From the NCBI RefSeq assembly GCF_949987535.1, contig NW_026645885.1:62001-126000 (forward strand): DNA of 64,000 bases. The letters run 5' to 3'. How positions within the stretch are numbered: position 1 is the first letter of the stretch; each line of letters starts with the position of its first letter. The translations under genes and the position numbers were made by a program. Source of the DNA: Balaenoptera acutorostrata (taxonomy: Eukaryota > Chordata > Mammalia > Artiodactyla > Balaenopteridae). The notes beneath the pieces were generated by a model. That model did not search any database and was not told where the DNA came from. It saw only the letters and a program-made list of their open reading frames with translations. Below are positions 10,553 through 24,618 of the stretch, piece by piece.

Positions 10553-12311
10553 GCACCTTTACCCTCCTGTTCCGTACAGGTTGCAATTTGTCCTGAGGAT
10601 GAACGGGAAGAGGGGGAACCAATGAGAGACTAGCTCTAGGTGTTGGGACAGGCACAGGTCACTCTATTTTCCCATCAGGAAGAAGAATTAAGCACAAGCT
10701 CAGCCTGCCCCCCAGAACCAGAAGAGGGCCTGAAGCAATCCTGCGCTTTTGCGGCCAGCTCCCAAAAAAGCGAGTTGAAAAATGGAGCTCAGGGGCACTG
10801 CAATTCACAAACCTGCAGAGTTTTAAATGATACCTCTCGTCCACAAATATATTAAGGGAAGGCAACGAAGAGGCTTTGAAAGCAAGGCAGAATTGCAGGA
10901 AACAGATTTCAGGAGGTAGATTCGAATCGCCTTGAAAGCACATGAAAAGCGGCAAAACGTGGACAATGATGCCCTTAGACAAAAAGGGCGTATGCGTTTT
11001 TTCCTGAATATATTCAGGAAAAAACGCATACGCCCTTTTTGGCCAACCAAGCAACCTGGAAAGGCCAATCAGCGCTCCAAAGAAGTCTCGCTTCCCAGCG
11101 GGCAAAAGGGCCATGCGGAAAAAAGTGTCCAAACCAGAAATGCAGGACCGGCCATGGAGAAATGGGAGCCTTGCTAGGCTGATGGGCTGGATGTAAATTG
11201 CCAACAGCCACTCTGGAGAAGTGTACGGTGTGTTCTGAAACATCTAAAAAACACAGCTTGGAGAGCATAGGGCACTTCCACTCATGGGCGTATAAATTGG
11301 GAAAACTAAACATCAGCAAGACACAGGCACCCCAAAGTTTAGGGCTGCTCTGTTGACAAGAACCCCCACTTCATTACACCTTAAATATCCTAGGAAAGAG
11401 AAAAATGGATAAAGAAGTTGTGGTCCTCCTGTACAATGGAATATCACTCAGCCATGAAATCAACGTCATAAGGCTAGTAGCAGCACGATGAGTGGATTTA
11501 GGTACGACGATTCTAAGTGAAATAAGTCACACAGAAAAAGACACTTATCATAAGATATCACTTAGAGAGGGGATGTAAAAACCGCTACACTTGAACTGAA
11601 TTACAAAACACAACAGAGACACACGTTTAGGAAACACACTATGGCTGCTGAACGGGAAAGGTGAGGTGGGGTGATGCATAAAACAAGGGTTTCAAATTAG
11701 CTCAGATACCGTTCCATAAACCCAATATGTAAGAGACAAGACCTATTCCTTTTTCAGTGTACTGGACTCAACACCCCCTATTCACCGCACAAGAATATAT
11801 CTGATTAGTAAGAATCTTCAAACCTATGTATTGATATCTCTCCATAAGTGAGTCAAGGGGGTGTAAAGCGGCATAAACACAGCCGTGAAAAGCAGCTAAA
11901 CCCCATTATAAAAATAAATTACTTTTCAAAACCCGTGAAACAAAGACAGTGAAAGAGAGAGAAATTCTTACAAAATTCGTTCAGGGGCTGTGATGCAACC
12001 TGGATTGACCATATCTAGACCCACAGCTGATTGAGACATAAGGGTGGACACTCTTGGGGCTGAGAGGTTCGGTGAGGTTGGGTGAGCCAACGCAGACCCT
12101 TTCAAGTAATACTGCATGGTAGCCATCCCATGGGTCCCAAATCTCCAGGTTCAAGGGCATCTTCCTACGTCGAAAACAGGCATGAGAAACCCAGAAGATG
12201 GTACACCGTGTGATCGGGAAAGGTTTCTAAAACGCACCTCATTTCTCATCTCCTTTGCTCGGGTTCGCCATTCCAGCCGATTTACTAGCCATCTCCCTCC
12301 TTGGAGAATCA
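10553..12311 (+). repeat. Satellite monomer 7
   Basis: 1759 bp. Palindrome 10975-11046 has the same two left-arm changes as unit 3. Differs from unit 3 at aaaagcggcaaaac (unit 3 has aaaagcagc). Confidence 0.97.
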
Positions 12312-14068
12312 GCACCTTTAACCTCCTGTTCCGTACAGGTTGCAATTTGTCCTGAGGATGAACGGGAAGAGGGGGAACCAATGAGAGACTAGCTCTAGGT
12401 GTTGGGACAGGCACAAGTCACTCTATTTTCCCATCAGGAAGAAGAATTAAGCACAAGCTCAGCCTGCCCCCCAGAACCAGAAGAGGGCCTGAAGCAATCC
12501 TGCGCTTTTGCGGCCAGCTCCCAAAAAAGCGAGTTGAAAAATGGAGCTCAGGGGCACTGCAATTCACAAACCTGCAGAGTTTTAAATGATACCTCTCGTC
12601 CACAAATATATTAAGGGAAGGCAACGAAGAGGCTCTGAAAGCAAGGCAGAATTGCAGGAAACAGATTTCAGGAGGTAGATTCGAATCGCCTTGAAAGCAC
12701 ATGAAAAGCGGCAAAACGTGGACAATGATGCCCTTGGCCAAAAAGGGCGTATGCGTTTTTTCCTGAATATATTCAGGAAAAAACGCATACGCCCTTTTTG
12801 GCCAACCAAGCAACCTGGAAAGGCCAATCAGCGCTCCAAAGAAGTCTCGCTTCCCAGCGGGCAAAAGGGCCATGCGGAAAAAAGTGTCCAAACCAGAAAT
12901 GCAGGACCGGCCATGGAGAAATGGGAGCCTTGCTACGCTGATGGGCGGGATGTAAATTGCCAACAGCCACTCTGGAGAAGTGTACGGTGTGTTCTGAAAC
13001 ATCTAAAAAACACAGCTTGGAGAGCATAGGGCACTTCCACTCATGGGCGTATAAATAGGGAAAACTAAAAATCAGCCATACACAGGCACCCCAAAATTTA
13101 GGGCTGCTCTGTTGACAAGAACCCCCACTTCATTACACCTTAAATATCCTAAGAAAGAGAAAAATGGATAAAGAAGTTGGGGTCCTCATGTACAATGGAA
13201 TATCACTCAGCCAGGAAATCAACGTCATAAGGCTAGTAGCAGCACGATGAGTGGATTTAGGTACGACGATTCTAAGTGAAATAAGTCACACAGAAAAAGA
13301 CACTTATCATAAGATATCACTTCTAGAGGGTATGTAAAACCGCTACATTGAACTGAATTACAAAACAGAACAGAGTCACACGTTTAGGAAACACACTATG
13401 GCTGCTGAACAGGAAAGGTGAGGTGGGGTGATGCATAAAACAAGGGTTTCAAATTAGCTCAGATACCGTTCCATAAACCCAATATGTAAGAGACAAGACC
13501 TATTCCTTTTTCAGTGAACTGGACTCAACACCCCCTATTCACCGCACAAGAATATATCTGACTAGTAAGAATCTTCAAACCTATGTATTGATATCTCTCT
13601 GTAAGTGAGTCAAGGGGGTGTAAAGCGGCATAAACACAGCCGTGAAAAGCAGCTAAACCCCATTATAAAAATAAATTACTTTTCAAAACCCGTGAAACAA
13701 AGACAGTGAAAGAGAGAGAAATTCTTACAAAATTCGTTCAGGGGCTGTGATGCAACCTGGATTGACCATATCTAGACCCACAGCTGATTGAGACATAAGG
13801 GTGGACACTCTTGGGGCTGAGAGGTTTGGTGAGGTTGGGTGAGCCAACGCAGACCCTTTCAAGTAATACTGCATGGTACCCATCCCATGGGTCCCAAATC
13901 TCCAGGTTCAAGGGCATCTTCCTACGTCGAAAACAGGCATGAGAAACCCAGAAGATGGTACACCGTGTGATCCGGAAAGGTTTCTAAAACGCACCTCATT
14001 TCTCATCTCCTTTGCTCGGGTTCGCCATTCCAGCCGATTTACTAGCCATCTCCCTCCTTGGAGAATCA
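12312..14068 (+). repeat. Satellite monomer 8
   Basis: 1757 bp. Palindrome 12734-12805 is perfect. Matches unit 4 until about 13558, then switches to ctgactagtaag, ctctctgtaag, gaggtttggtg and gtgatccgg: the end of the tetramer duplication. Confidence 0.97.
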
Positions 14069-15827
14069 GCACCTTTAACCTCCTGTTCCGTGCAGGTTGC
14101 AATTTGTCCTGAGGATGAACGGGAAGAGGGGGAACCAATGAGAGACTAGCTCTAGGTGTTTGGACAGGCACAGGTCACTCTATTTTCCCATCAGGAAGAA
14201 GAATTAAGCACAAGCTCAGCCTGCCCCCCAGAACCAGAAGAGGGCCTGAAGCAATCCTGCGCTTTTGCGGCCAGCTCCCAAAAAAGCGAGTTGAAAAATG
14301 GAGCTCAGGGGCACTGCAATTCACAAACCTGCAGAGTTTTAAATGATACCTCTCGTCCACAAATATATTAAGGGAAGGCAACGAAGAGGCTCTGAAAGCA
14401 AGGCAGAATTGCAGGAAACAGATTTCAGGAGGTAGATTCGAATCGCCTTGAAAGCACATGAAAAGCGGCAAAACGTGGACAATGATGCCCTTGGCCAAAA
14501 AGGGCGTATGCGTTTTTTCCTGAATATATTCAGGAAAAAACGCATACGCCCTTTTTGGCCAACCAAGCAACCTGGAAAGGCCAATCAGCGCTCCAAAGAA
14601 GTCTCGCTTCCCAGCGGGCAAAAGGGCCATGCGGAAAAAAGTGTCCAAACCAGAAATGCAGGACCGGCCATGGAGAAATGGGAGCCTTGCTACGCTGATG
14701 GGTGGGATGTAAATTGCCAACAGCCACTCTGGAGAAGTGTACGGTGTGTTCTGAAACATCTAAAAAACACAGCTTGGAGAGCATAGGGCACTTCCACTCA
14801 TGGGCGTATAAATTGGGAAAACTAAAAATCAGCAAGACACAGGCACCCCAAAGTTTAGGGCTGCTCTGTTGACAAGAACCCCCACTTCATTACACCTTAA
14901 ATATCCTAGGAAAGAGAAAAATGGATAAAGAAGTTGTGGTCCTCATGTACAATGGAATATCACTCAGCCAGGAAATCAACGTCATAAGGCTAGTACCAGC
15001 ACGATGAGTGGATTTAGGTACGACGATTCTAAGTGAAATAAGTCACACAGAAAAAGACACTTATCATAAGATATCACTTCTAGAGGGAATGTAAAAACCG
15101 CTACACTTGAACTGAATTACAAAACAGAACAGAGTCACACGTTTAGGAAACACACTATGGCTGCTGAACGGGAAAGGTGAGGTGGGGTGATGCATAAAAC
15201 AAGGGTTTCAAATTAGCTCCGATACCGTTCCATAAACCCAATATGTAAGAGACAAGACCTATTCCTTTTTCAGTGAACTGGACTCAACACCCCCTATTCA
15301 CCGCACAAGAATATATCTGACTAGGAAGAATCTTCAAACCTATGTATTGATATCTCTCTGTAAGTGAGTCAAGGGGGTGTAAAGCGGCATAAACACAGCC
15401 GTGAAAAGCAGCTAAACCCCATTATAAAAATAAATTACTTTTCAAAACCCGTGAAACAAAGACAGTGAAAGAGAGAGAAATTCTTACAAAATTCGTTCAG
15501 GGGCTGTGATGCAACCTGGATTGACCATATCTAGACCCACAGCTGATTGAGACATAAGGGTGGACACTCTTGGGGCTGAGAGGTTCGGTGAGGTTGGGTG
15601 AGCCAACGCAGACCCTTTCAAGTAATACTGCATGGTACCCATCCCATGGGTCCCAAATCTCCAGGTTCAAGGGCATCTTCCTACGTCGAAAACAGGCATG
15701 AGAAACCCAGAAGATGGTACACCGTGTGATCGGGAAAGGTTTCTAAAACGCACCTCATTTCTCATCTCCTTTGCTCGGGTTCGCCATTCCAGCCGATTTA
15801 CTAGCCATCTCCCTCCTTGGAGAATCA
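14069..15827 (+). repeat. Satellite monomer 9
   Basis: 1759 bp. Palindrome 14491-14562 is perfect. Marks: ccgtgcaggttg, gtgtttggac (shared with unit 15), gctagtaccagc. First unit with gatgggtggg in place of gatgggcggg. Confidence 0.97.
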
Positions 15828-17584
15828 GCACCTTTAACCTCCTGTTCCGTACAGGTTGCAATTTGTCCTGAGGATGAACGGGAAGAGGGGGAACCAATGA
15901 GAGACTAGCTCTAGGTGTTGGGACAGGCACAGGTCACTCTATTTTCCCATCAGGAAGAAGAATTAAGCACAAGCTCAGCCTGCCCCCCAGAACCAGAAGA
16001 GGGCCTGAAGCAATCCTGCGCTTTTGCGGCCAGCTCCCAAAAAAGCGAGTTGAAAAATGGAGCTCAGGGGCACTGCAATTCACAAACCTGCAGAGTTTTA
16101 AATGATACCTCTCGTCCACAAATATATTAAGGGAAGGCAACGAAGAGGCTCTGAAAGCAAGGCAGAATTGCAGGAAACAGATTTCAGGAGGTAGATTCGA
16201 ATCGCCTTGAAAGCACATGAAAAGCGGCAAAACGTGGACAATGATGCCCTTGGCCAAAAAGGGCGTATGCGTTTTTTCCTGAATATATTCAGGAAAAAAC
16301 GCATACGCCCTTTTTGGCCAACCAAGCAACCTGGAAAGGCCAATCAGCGCTCCAAAGAAGTCTCGCTTCCCAGCGGGCAAAAGGGCCATGCGGAAAAAAG
16401 TGTCCAAACCAGAAATGCAGGACCGGCCATGGAGAAATGGGAGCCTTGCTACGCTGATGGGCGGGATGTAAATTGCCAACAGCCACTCTGGAGAAGTGTA
16501 CGGTGTGTTCTGAAACATCTAAAAATCACAGCTTGGAGAGCATAGGGCACTTCCACTCATGGGCGTATAAATTGGGAAAACTAAAAATCAGCAAGACACA
16601 GGCACCCCAAAGTTTAGGGCTGCTCTGTTGACAAGAACCCCCACTTCATTACACCTTAAATATCCTAAGAAAGAGAAAAATGGATAAAGAAGTTGGGGTC
16701 CTCATGTACAATGGAATATCACTCAGCCAGGAAATCAACGTCATAAGGCGAGTAGCAGCACGATGAGTGGATTTAGGTACGACGATTCTAAGTGAAATAA
16801 GTCACACAGAAAAAGACACTTATCATAAGATATCACTTCTAGAGGGTATGTAAAACCGCTACATTGAACTGAATTACAAAACAGAACAGAGTCACACGTT
16901 TAGGAAACACACTATGGCTGCTGAACAGGAAAGGTGAGGTGGGGTGATGCATAAAACAAGGGTTTCAAATTAGCTCAGATACCGTTCCATAAACCCAATA
17001 TGTAAGAGACAAGACCTATTCCTTTTTCAGTGAACTGGACTCAACACCCCCTATTCACCGCACAAGAATATATCTGACTAGGAAGAATCTTCAAACCTAT
17101 GTATTGATATCTCTCTGTAAGTGAGTCAAGGGGGTGTAAAGCGGCATAAACACAGCCGTGAAAAGCAGCTAAACCCCATTATAAAAATAAATTACTTTTC
17201 AAAACCCGTGAAACAAAGACAGTGAAAGAGAGAGAAATTCTTACAAAATTCGTTCAGGGGCTGTGATGCAACCTGGATTGACCATATCTAGACCCACAGC
17301 TGATTGAGACATAAGGGTGGACACTCTTGGGGCTGAGAGGTTTGGTGAGGTTGGGTGAGCCAACGCAGACCCTTTCAAGTAATACTGCATGGTACCCATC
17401 CCATGGGTCCCAAATCTCCAGGTTCAAGGGCATCTTCCTACGTCGAAAACAGGCATGAGAAACCCAGAAGATGGTACACCGTGTGATCGGGAAAGGTTTC
17501 TAAAACGCACCTCATTTCTCATCTCCTTTGCTCGGGTTCGCCATTCCAGCCGATTTACTAGCCATCTCCCTCCTTGGAGAATCA
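15828..17584 (+). repeat. Satellite monomer 10
   Basis: 1757 bp. Palindrome 16250-16321 is perfect. Marks: ctaaaaatcacag, aaggcgagtag, gaggtttggtg, and the short 3' UTR form gtaaaaccgctacattg seen in units 4 and 8. Retains gatgggcggg. Confidence 0.97.
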
Positions 17585-19342
17585 GCACCTTTACCCTCCT
17601 GTTCCGTACAGGTTGCAATTTGTCCTGAGGATGAATGGGAAGAGGGGGAACCAATGAGAGACTAGCTCTAGGTGTTGGGACAGGCACAGGTCACTCTATT
17701 TTCCCATCAGGAAGAAGAATTAAGCACAAGCTCAGCCTGCCCCCCAGAACGAGAAGAGGGCCTGAAGCAATCCTGCGCTTTTGCGGCCAGCTCCCAAAAA
17801 AGCGAGTTGAAAAATGGAGCTCAGGGGCACTGCAATTCACAAACCTGCAGAGTTTTAAATGATACCTCTCATCCACAAATATATTAAGGGAAGGCAACGA
17901 AGAGGCTTTGAAAGCAAGGCAGAATTGCAGGAAACAGATTTCAGGAGGTAGATTCGAATCGCCTTGAAAGCACATGAAAAGCGGCAAAACGTGGACAATG
18001 ATGCCCTTGGCCAAAAAGGGCGTATGCGTTTTTTCCTGAATATATTCAGGAAAAAACGCATACGCCCTTTTTGGCAAACCAAGCAACCTGGAAAGGCCAA
18101 TCAGCGCTCCAAAGAAGTCTCGCTTCCCAGCGGGCAAAAGGGCCATGCGGAAAAAAGTGTCCAAACCAGAAATGCAGGACCGGCCATGGAGAAATGGGAG
18201 CCTTGCTACGCTGATGGGTGGGATGTAAATTGCCAACAGCCACTCTGGAGAAGTGTACGGTGTGTTCTGAAACATCTAAAAAACACAGCTTGGTGAGCAT
18301 AGGGCACTTCCACTCATGGGCGTATAAATTGGGAAAACTAAAAATCAGCAAGACACAGGCACCCCAAAGTTTAGGGCTGCTCTGTGGACAAGAACCCCCA
18401 CTTCATTACACCTTAAATATCCTAGGAAAGAGAAAAATGGATAAAGAAGTTGTGGTCCTCATGTACAATGGAATATCACTCAGCCAGGAAATCAACGTCA
18501 TAAGGCTAGTAGCAGCACGATGAGTGGATTTAGGTACGACGATTCTAAGTGAAATAAGTCACACAGAAAAAGACACTTATCATAAGATATCACTTCTAGA
18601 GGGAATGTAAAACCGCTACACTTGAACTGAATTACAAAACAGAACAGAGTCACAGGTTTAGGAAACACACTATGGCTGCTGAACGGGAAAGGTGAGTTGG
18701 GGTGATGCATAAAACAAGGGTTTCAAATTAGCTCAGATACCGTTCCATAAACCCAATATGTAAGAGACAAGACCTATTCCTTTTTCAGTGAACTGGACTC
18801 AACACCCGCTATTCACCGCACAAGAATATATCTGACTAGGAAGAATCTTCAAACCTATGTATTGATATCTCTCCGTAAGTGAGTCAAGGGAGTGTAAAGC
18901 GGCATAAACACAGCTGTGAAAAGCAGCTAAACCCCATTATAAAAATAAATTACTTTTCAAAACCCGTGAAACAAAGACAGTGAAAGAGAGAGAAATTCTT
19001 ACAAAATTCGTTCAGGGGCTGTGATGCAACCTGGATTGACCATATCTAGACCCACAGCTGATTGAGACATAAGGGTGGACACTCTTGGGGCTGAGAGGTT
19101 CGGTGAGGTTGGGTGAGCCAACGCAGACCCTTTCAAGTAATACTGCATGGTACCCATCCCATGGGTCCCAAATCTCCAGGTTCAAGGGCATCTTCCTACG
19201 TCGAAAACAGGCATGAGAAACCCAGAAGATGGTACACCGTGTGATCGGGAAAGGTTTCTAAAACGCACCTCATTTCTCATCTCCTTTGCTCGGGTTCGCC
19301 ATTCCAGCCGATTTACTAGCCATCTCCCTCCTTGGAGAATCA
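17585..19342 (+). repeat. Satellite monomer 11
   Basis: 1758 bp. Palindrome 18007-18078 has one right-arm change (ttggcaaacc), the same base change found in all D-type units 28-44 kb away. Marks: gaatgggaag, gaacgagaag, ctcatccac, cttggtgagc, ctctgtggac, gtgagttgggg. Confidence 0.97.
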
Positions 19343-21101
19343 GCACCTTTAACCTCCTGTTCCGTACAGGTTGCAATTTGTCCAGAGGATGAACAGGAAG
19401 AGGGGGAACCAATGAGAGACTAGCTCTAGGTGTTGGGACAGGCGCAGGTCACTCTATTTTCCCATCAGGAAGAAGAATTAAGCACAAGCTCAGCCTGCCC
19501 CCCAGAACCAGAAGAGGGCCTGAAGCAATCCTGCGCTTTTGCGGCCAGCTCCCAAAAAAGCGAGTTGAAAAATGGAGCTCAGGGGCACTGCAATTCACAA
19601 ACCTGCAGAGTTTTAAATGATACCTCTCGTCCACAAATATATTAAGGGAAGGCAACGAAGAGGCTTTGAAAGCAAGGCAGAATTGCAGGAAACAGATTTC
19701 AGGAGGTAGATTCGAATCGCCTTGAAAGCACATGAAAAGCGGCAAAACGTGGACAATGATGCCCTTGGCCAAAAAGGGCGTATGCGTTTTTTCCTGAATA
19801 TATTCAGGAAAAAACGCATACGCCCTTTTTGGCCAACCAAGCAACCTGGAAAGGCCAATCAGCGCTCCAAAGAAGTCTCGCTTCCCAGCGGGCAAAAGGG
19901 CCATGCGGAAAAAAGTGTCCAAACCAGAAATGCAGGACCGGCCATGGAGAAATGGGAGCCTTGCTACGCTGATGGGTGGGATGTAAATTGCCAACAGCCA
20001 CTCTGAAGAAGTGTACGGTGTGTTCTGAAACATCTAAAAAACACAGCTTGGAGAGCATAGGGCACTTCCACTCATGGCCGTATAAATTGGGAAAACTAAA
20101 AATCAGCAAGACACAGGCACCCCAAAGTTTAGGGCTGCTCTGTTGACAAGAACCCCCACTTCATTACACCTTAAATATCCCAGGAAAGCGAAAAATGGAT
20201 AAAGAAGTTGGGGTCCTCATGTACAATGGAATATCACTCAGCCATGAAATCCACGTCATAAGGCTAGTAGCAGCACGTTGAGTGGATTTAGGTACGACGA
20301 TTCTAAGTGAAATAAGTCACACAGAAAAAGACACTTATCATAAGATATCACTTAGAGAGGGAATGTAAAAACCGCTACACTTGAACTGAATTACAAAACA
20401 GAACAGAGTCACACGTTTAGGAAACACACTATGGCTGCTGAACGGGAAAGGTGAGGTGGGGTGATGCATAAAACAAGGGTTTCAATTTAGCTCAGATACC
20501 GTTCCATAAACCCAATATGTAAGAGACAAGACCTATTCCTTTTTCAGTGAACTGGACTCAACACCCCCTATTCACCGCACAAGAATATATCTGACTAGGA
20601 AGAATCTTCAAACCTATGTATTGATATCTCTCCGTAAGTGAGTCAAAGGGGTGTAAAGCGGCATAAACACAGCCGTGAAAAGCAGCTAAACCCCATTATA
20701 AAAATAAATTACTTTTCAAAACCCGTGAAACAAAGACAGTGAAAGAGAGAGAAATTCTTACAAAATTCGTTCAGGGGCTGTGATGCAACCTGGATTGACC
20801 ATATCTAGACCCACAGCTGATTGAGACATAAGGGTGGACACTCTTGGGGCTGAGAGGTTCGGTGAGGTTGGGTGAGCCAACGCAGACCCTTTCAAGTAAT
20901 ACTGCATGGTACCCATCCCATGGGTCCCAAATCTCCAGGTTCAAGGGCATCTTCCTACGTCGAAAACAGGCATGAGAAACCCAGAAGATGGTACACCGTG
21001 TGATCGGGAAAGGTTTCTAAAACGCACCTCATTTCTCATCTCCTTTGCTCGGGTTCGCCATTCCAGCCGATTTACTAGCCATCTCCCTCCTTGGAGAATC
21101 A
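19343..21101 (+). repeat. Satellite monomer 12
   Basis: 1759 bp. Palindrome 19765-19836 is perfect. Marks: tgtccagaggatgaacagg, ggcgcaggtc, ctctgaagaag, catggccgtat, tatcccagg, cttagagaggg. Shares the rare ctctgaagaag and catggccgtat with unit 13. Confidence 0.97.
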
Positions 21102-22860
21102 GCACCTTTAACCTCCTGTTCCGTACAGGTTGCAATTTGTCCTGAGGATGAACGGGAAGAGGGGGAACCAATGAGAGACTAGCTCTAGGTGTTGGGACAG
21201 GCACAGGTCACTCTATTTTCCCATCAGGAAGAAGAATTAAGCACAAGCTCAGCCTGCCCCCCAGAACGAGAAGAGGGCCTGAAGCAATCCTGCGCTTTTG
21301 CGGCCAGCTCCCAAAAAAGCGAGTTGAAAAATGGAGCTCAGGGGCACTGCAATTCACAAACCTGCAGAGTTTTAAATGATACCTCTCGTCCACAAATATA
21401 TTAAGGGAAGGCAACGAAGAGGCTTTGAAAGCAAGGCAGAATTGCAGGAAACAGATTTCAGGAGGTAGATTCGAATCGCCTTGAAAGCACATGAAAAGCG
21501 GCAAAACGTGGACAATGATGCCCTTGGCCAAAAAGGGCGTATGCGTTTTTTCCTGAATATATTCAGGAAAAAACGCATACGCCCTTTTTGGCCAACCAAG
21601 CAACCTGGAAAGGCCAATCAGCGCTCCAAAGAAGTCTCGCTTCCCAGCGGGCAAAAGGGCCATGCGGAAAAAAGTGTCCAAACCAGAAATGCAGGACCGG
21701 CCATGGAGAAATGGGAGCCTTGCTACGCTGATGGGTGGGATGTAAATTGCCAACAGCCACTCTGAAGAAGTGTACGGTGTGTTCTGAAACATCTAAAAAA
21801 CACAGCTTGGAGAGCATAGGGCACTTCCACTCATGGCCGTATAAATTGGGAAAACTAAAAATCAGCAAGACACAGGCACCCCAAAGTTTAGGGCTGCTCT
21901 GTTGACAAGAACCCCCACTTCATTACACCTTAAATATCCTAGGAAAGCGAAAAATGGATAAAGAAGTTGGGGTCCTCATGTACAATGGAATATCACTCAG
22001 CCAGGAAATCCACGTCATAAGGCTAGTAGCAGCACGATGAGTGGATTTAGGTACGACGATTCTAAGTGAAATAAGTCACACAGAAAAAGACACTTATCAT
22101 AAGATATCACTTCTAGAGGGAATGTAAAACCCGCTACACTTGAACTGAATTGCAAAACAGAACAGAGTCACAGGTTTAGGAAACACACTATGGCTGCTGA
22201 ACGGGAAAGGTGAGGTGGGGTGATGCATAAAACAAGGGTTTCAAATTAGCTCCGATACCGTTCCATAAACCCAATATGTAAGAGACAAGACCTATTCCTT
22301 TTTCAGTGAACTGGACTCAACACCCCCTATTCACCGCACAAGAATATATCTGACTAGGAAGAATCTTCAAACCTATGTATTGATATCTCTCCGTAAGTGA
22401 GTCAAGGGGGTGTAAAGCGGCATAAACACAGCTGTGAAAAGCAGCTAAACCCCTTTATAAAAATAAATTACTTTTCAAAACCCGTGAAACAAAGACAGTG
22501 AAAGAGAGAGAAATTCTTACAAAATTCGTTCAGGGGCTGTGATGCAAACTGGATTGACCATATCTAGACCCACAGCTGATTGAGACATAAGGGTGGACAC
22601 TCTTGGGGCTGAGAGGTTCGGTGAGGTTGGGTGAGCCAACGCAGACCCTTTCAAGTAATACTGCATGGTACCCATCCCATGGGTCCCAAATCTCCAGGTT
22701 CAAGGGCATCTTCCTACGTCGAAAACAGGCATGAGAAACCCAGAAGATGGTACACCGTGTGATCGGGAAAGGTTTCTAAAACGCACCTCATTTCTCATCT
22801 CCTTGTCTCGGGTTCGCCATTCCAGCCGATTTACTAGCCATCTCCCTCCTTGGAGAATCA
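21102..22860 (+). repeat. Satellite monomer 13
   Basis: 1759 bp. Palindrome 21524-21595 is perfect. Its first 750 bases nearly repeat unit 12, but it has gaacgag and cttctagaggg. Also gtaaaacccgc, gatgcaaactgg and, at the end, ccttgtctcggg. Confidence 0.97.
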
Positions 22861-24618
22861 GCACCTTTAACCTCCTGTTCCGTACAGGTTGCAATTTGTC
22901 CTGAGGATGAACGGGAAGAGGGGGAACCAATGAGAGACTAGCTCTAGGTGTTGGGACAGGCACAGGTCACTCTATTTTCCCATCAGGAAGAAGAATTAAG
23001 CACAAGCTCAGCCTGCCCCCCAGAACCAGAAGAGGGCCTGAAGCAATCCTGCGCTTTTGCGGCCAGCTCCCAAAAAAGCGAGTTGAAAAATGGAGCTCAG
23101 GGGCACTGCAATTCACAAACCTGCAGAGTTTTAAATGATACCTCTCGTCCACAAATATATTAAGGGAAGGCAACGAAGAGGCTTTGAAAGCAAGGCAGAA
23201 TTGCAGGAAACAGATTTCAGGAGGTAGATTCGAATCGCCTTGAAAGCACATGAAAAGCGGCAAAACGTGGACAATGATGCCCTTGGCCAAAAAGGGCGTA
23301 TGCTTTTTTTCCGGAATATATTCAGGAAAAAACGCATACGCCCTTTTTGGCCAACCAAGCAACCTGGAAAGGCCAATCAGCGCTCCAAAGAAGTCTCGCT
23401 TCCCAGCGGGCAAAAGGGCCATGCGGAAAAAAGTGTCCAAACCAGAAATGCAGGACCAGCCATGGAGAAATGGGAGCCTTGCTACGCTGATGGGTGGGAT
23501 GTAAATTGCCAACAGCCACTCTGGAGAAGTGTACGGTGTGTTCTGAAACATCTAAAAAACACAGCTTGGAGAGCATAGGGCACTTCCACTCATGGGCGTA
23601 TAAATTGGGAAAACTAAAAATCAGCAAGACACAGGCACCCCAAAGTTTAGGGCTGCTCTGTTGACAAGAGCCCCCACTTCATTCACCTTAAATATCCTAG
23701 GAAAGCGAAAAATGGATAAAGAAGTTGTGATCCTCATGTACAATGGAATATCACTCAGCCATGAAATCCACGTCATAAGGCTAGTAGCAGCACGATGAGT
23801 GGATTTAGGTACGACGATTCTAAGTGAAATAAGTCACACAGAAAAAGACACTTATCATAAGATATCACTTCTAGAGGGAATGTTAAAACCGCTACACTTG
23901 AACTGAATTACAAAACAGAACAGAGTCACACGTTTAGGAAACACACTATGGCTGCTGAACGGGAAAGGTGAGGTGGGGTGATGCATAAAACAAGGGTTTC
24001 AAATTAGCTCAGATACCGTTCCATAAACCCAATATGTAAGAGACAAGACCTATTCCTTTTTCAGTGAACTGGACTCAACACCCCCTATTCACCGCACAAG
24101 AATATATCTGACTAGGAAGAATCTTCAAACCTATGTATTGATATCTCTCCGTAAGTGAGTCAAGGGGGTGTAAAGCGGCATAAACACAGCTGTGAAAAGC
24201 AGCTAAACCCCATTATAAAAATAAATTACTTTTCAAAACCCGTGAAACAAAGACAGTGAAAGAGAGAGAAATTCTTACAAAATTCGTTCAGGGGCTGTGA
24301 TGCAACCTGGATTGACCATATCTAGACCCACAGCTGATTGAGACATAAGGGTGGACACTCTTGGGGCTGAGAGGTTCGGTGAGGTTGGGTGAGCCAACGC
24401 AGACCCTTTCAAGTAATACTGCATGGTACCCATCCCATGGGTCCCAAATCTCCAGGTTCAAGGGCATCTTCCTACGTCGAAAACAGGCATGAGAAACCCA
24501 GAAGATGGTACACCGTGTGATCGGGAAAGGTTTCTAAAACGCACCTCATTTCTCATCTCCTTGGCTCGGGTTCGCCATTCCAGCCGATTTACTAGCCATC
24601 TCCCTCCTTGGAGAATCA
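22861..24618 (+). repeat. Satellite monomer 14
   Basis: 1758 bp. Palindrome 23283-23354 has two left-arm changes (tgcttttttt and ccggaata); it is the only copy altered in its central 16 bases. Other marks: ggaccagcc, caagagccccc, one base lost in cttcattcacc, aatgttaaaacc. Confidence 0.97.

Larger units (their letters stand above)
1..13555 (+). repeat. Four-monomer higher-order repeat, 7034 bp, nearly two copies
   Basis: Units 1-4 correspond one to one with units 5-8 at an offset of 7034 bases. Private variants recur in order: gcactgtaattc and cacctgaaaag in units 1 and 5; aaaacatggac in 2 and 6; the ttagac palindrome arm and gctaggctgatgggctgg in 3 and 7; cacaagtcac and aatcagccatacac in 4 and 8. 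By eye only about seven base differences separate the two copies. The match ends near 6526/13560, where cttactaggaag meets ctgactagtaag. This fits a recent unequal exchange. Confidence 0.9.

Noticed and set aside
7035..13555. Assembly artefact explaining the near-identical second tetramer
   Set aside because: The two copies have several real differences and diverge cleanly at one end, which a simple duplicated contig would not show; it cannot be fully excluded without reads.
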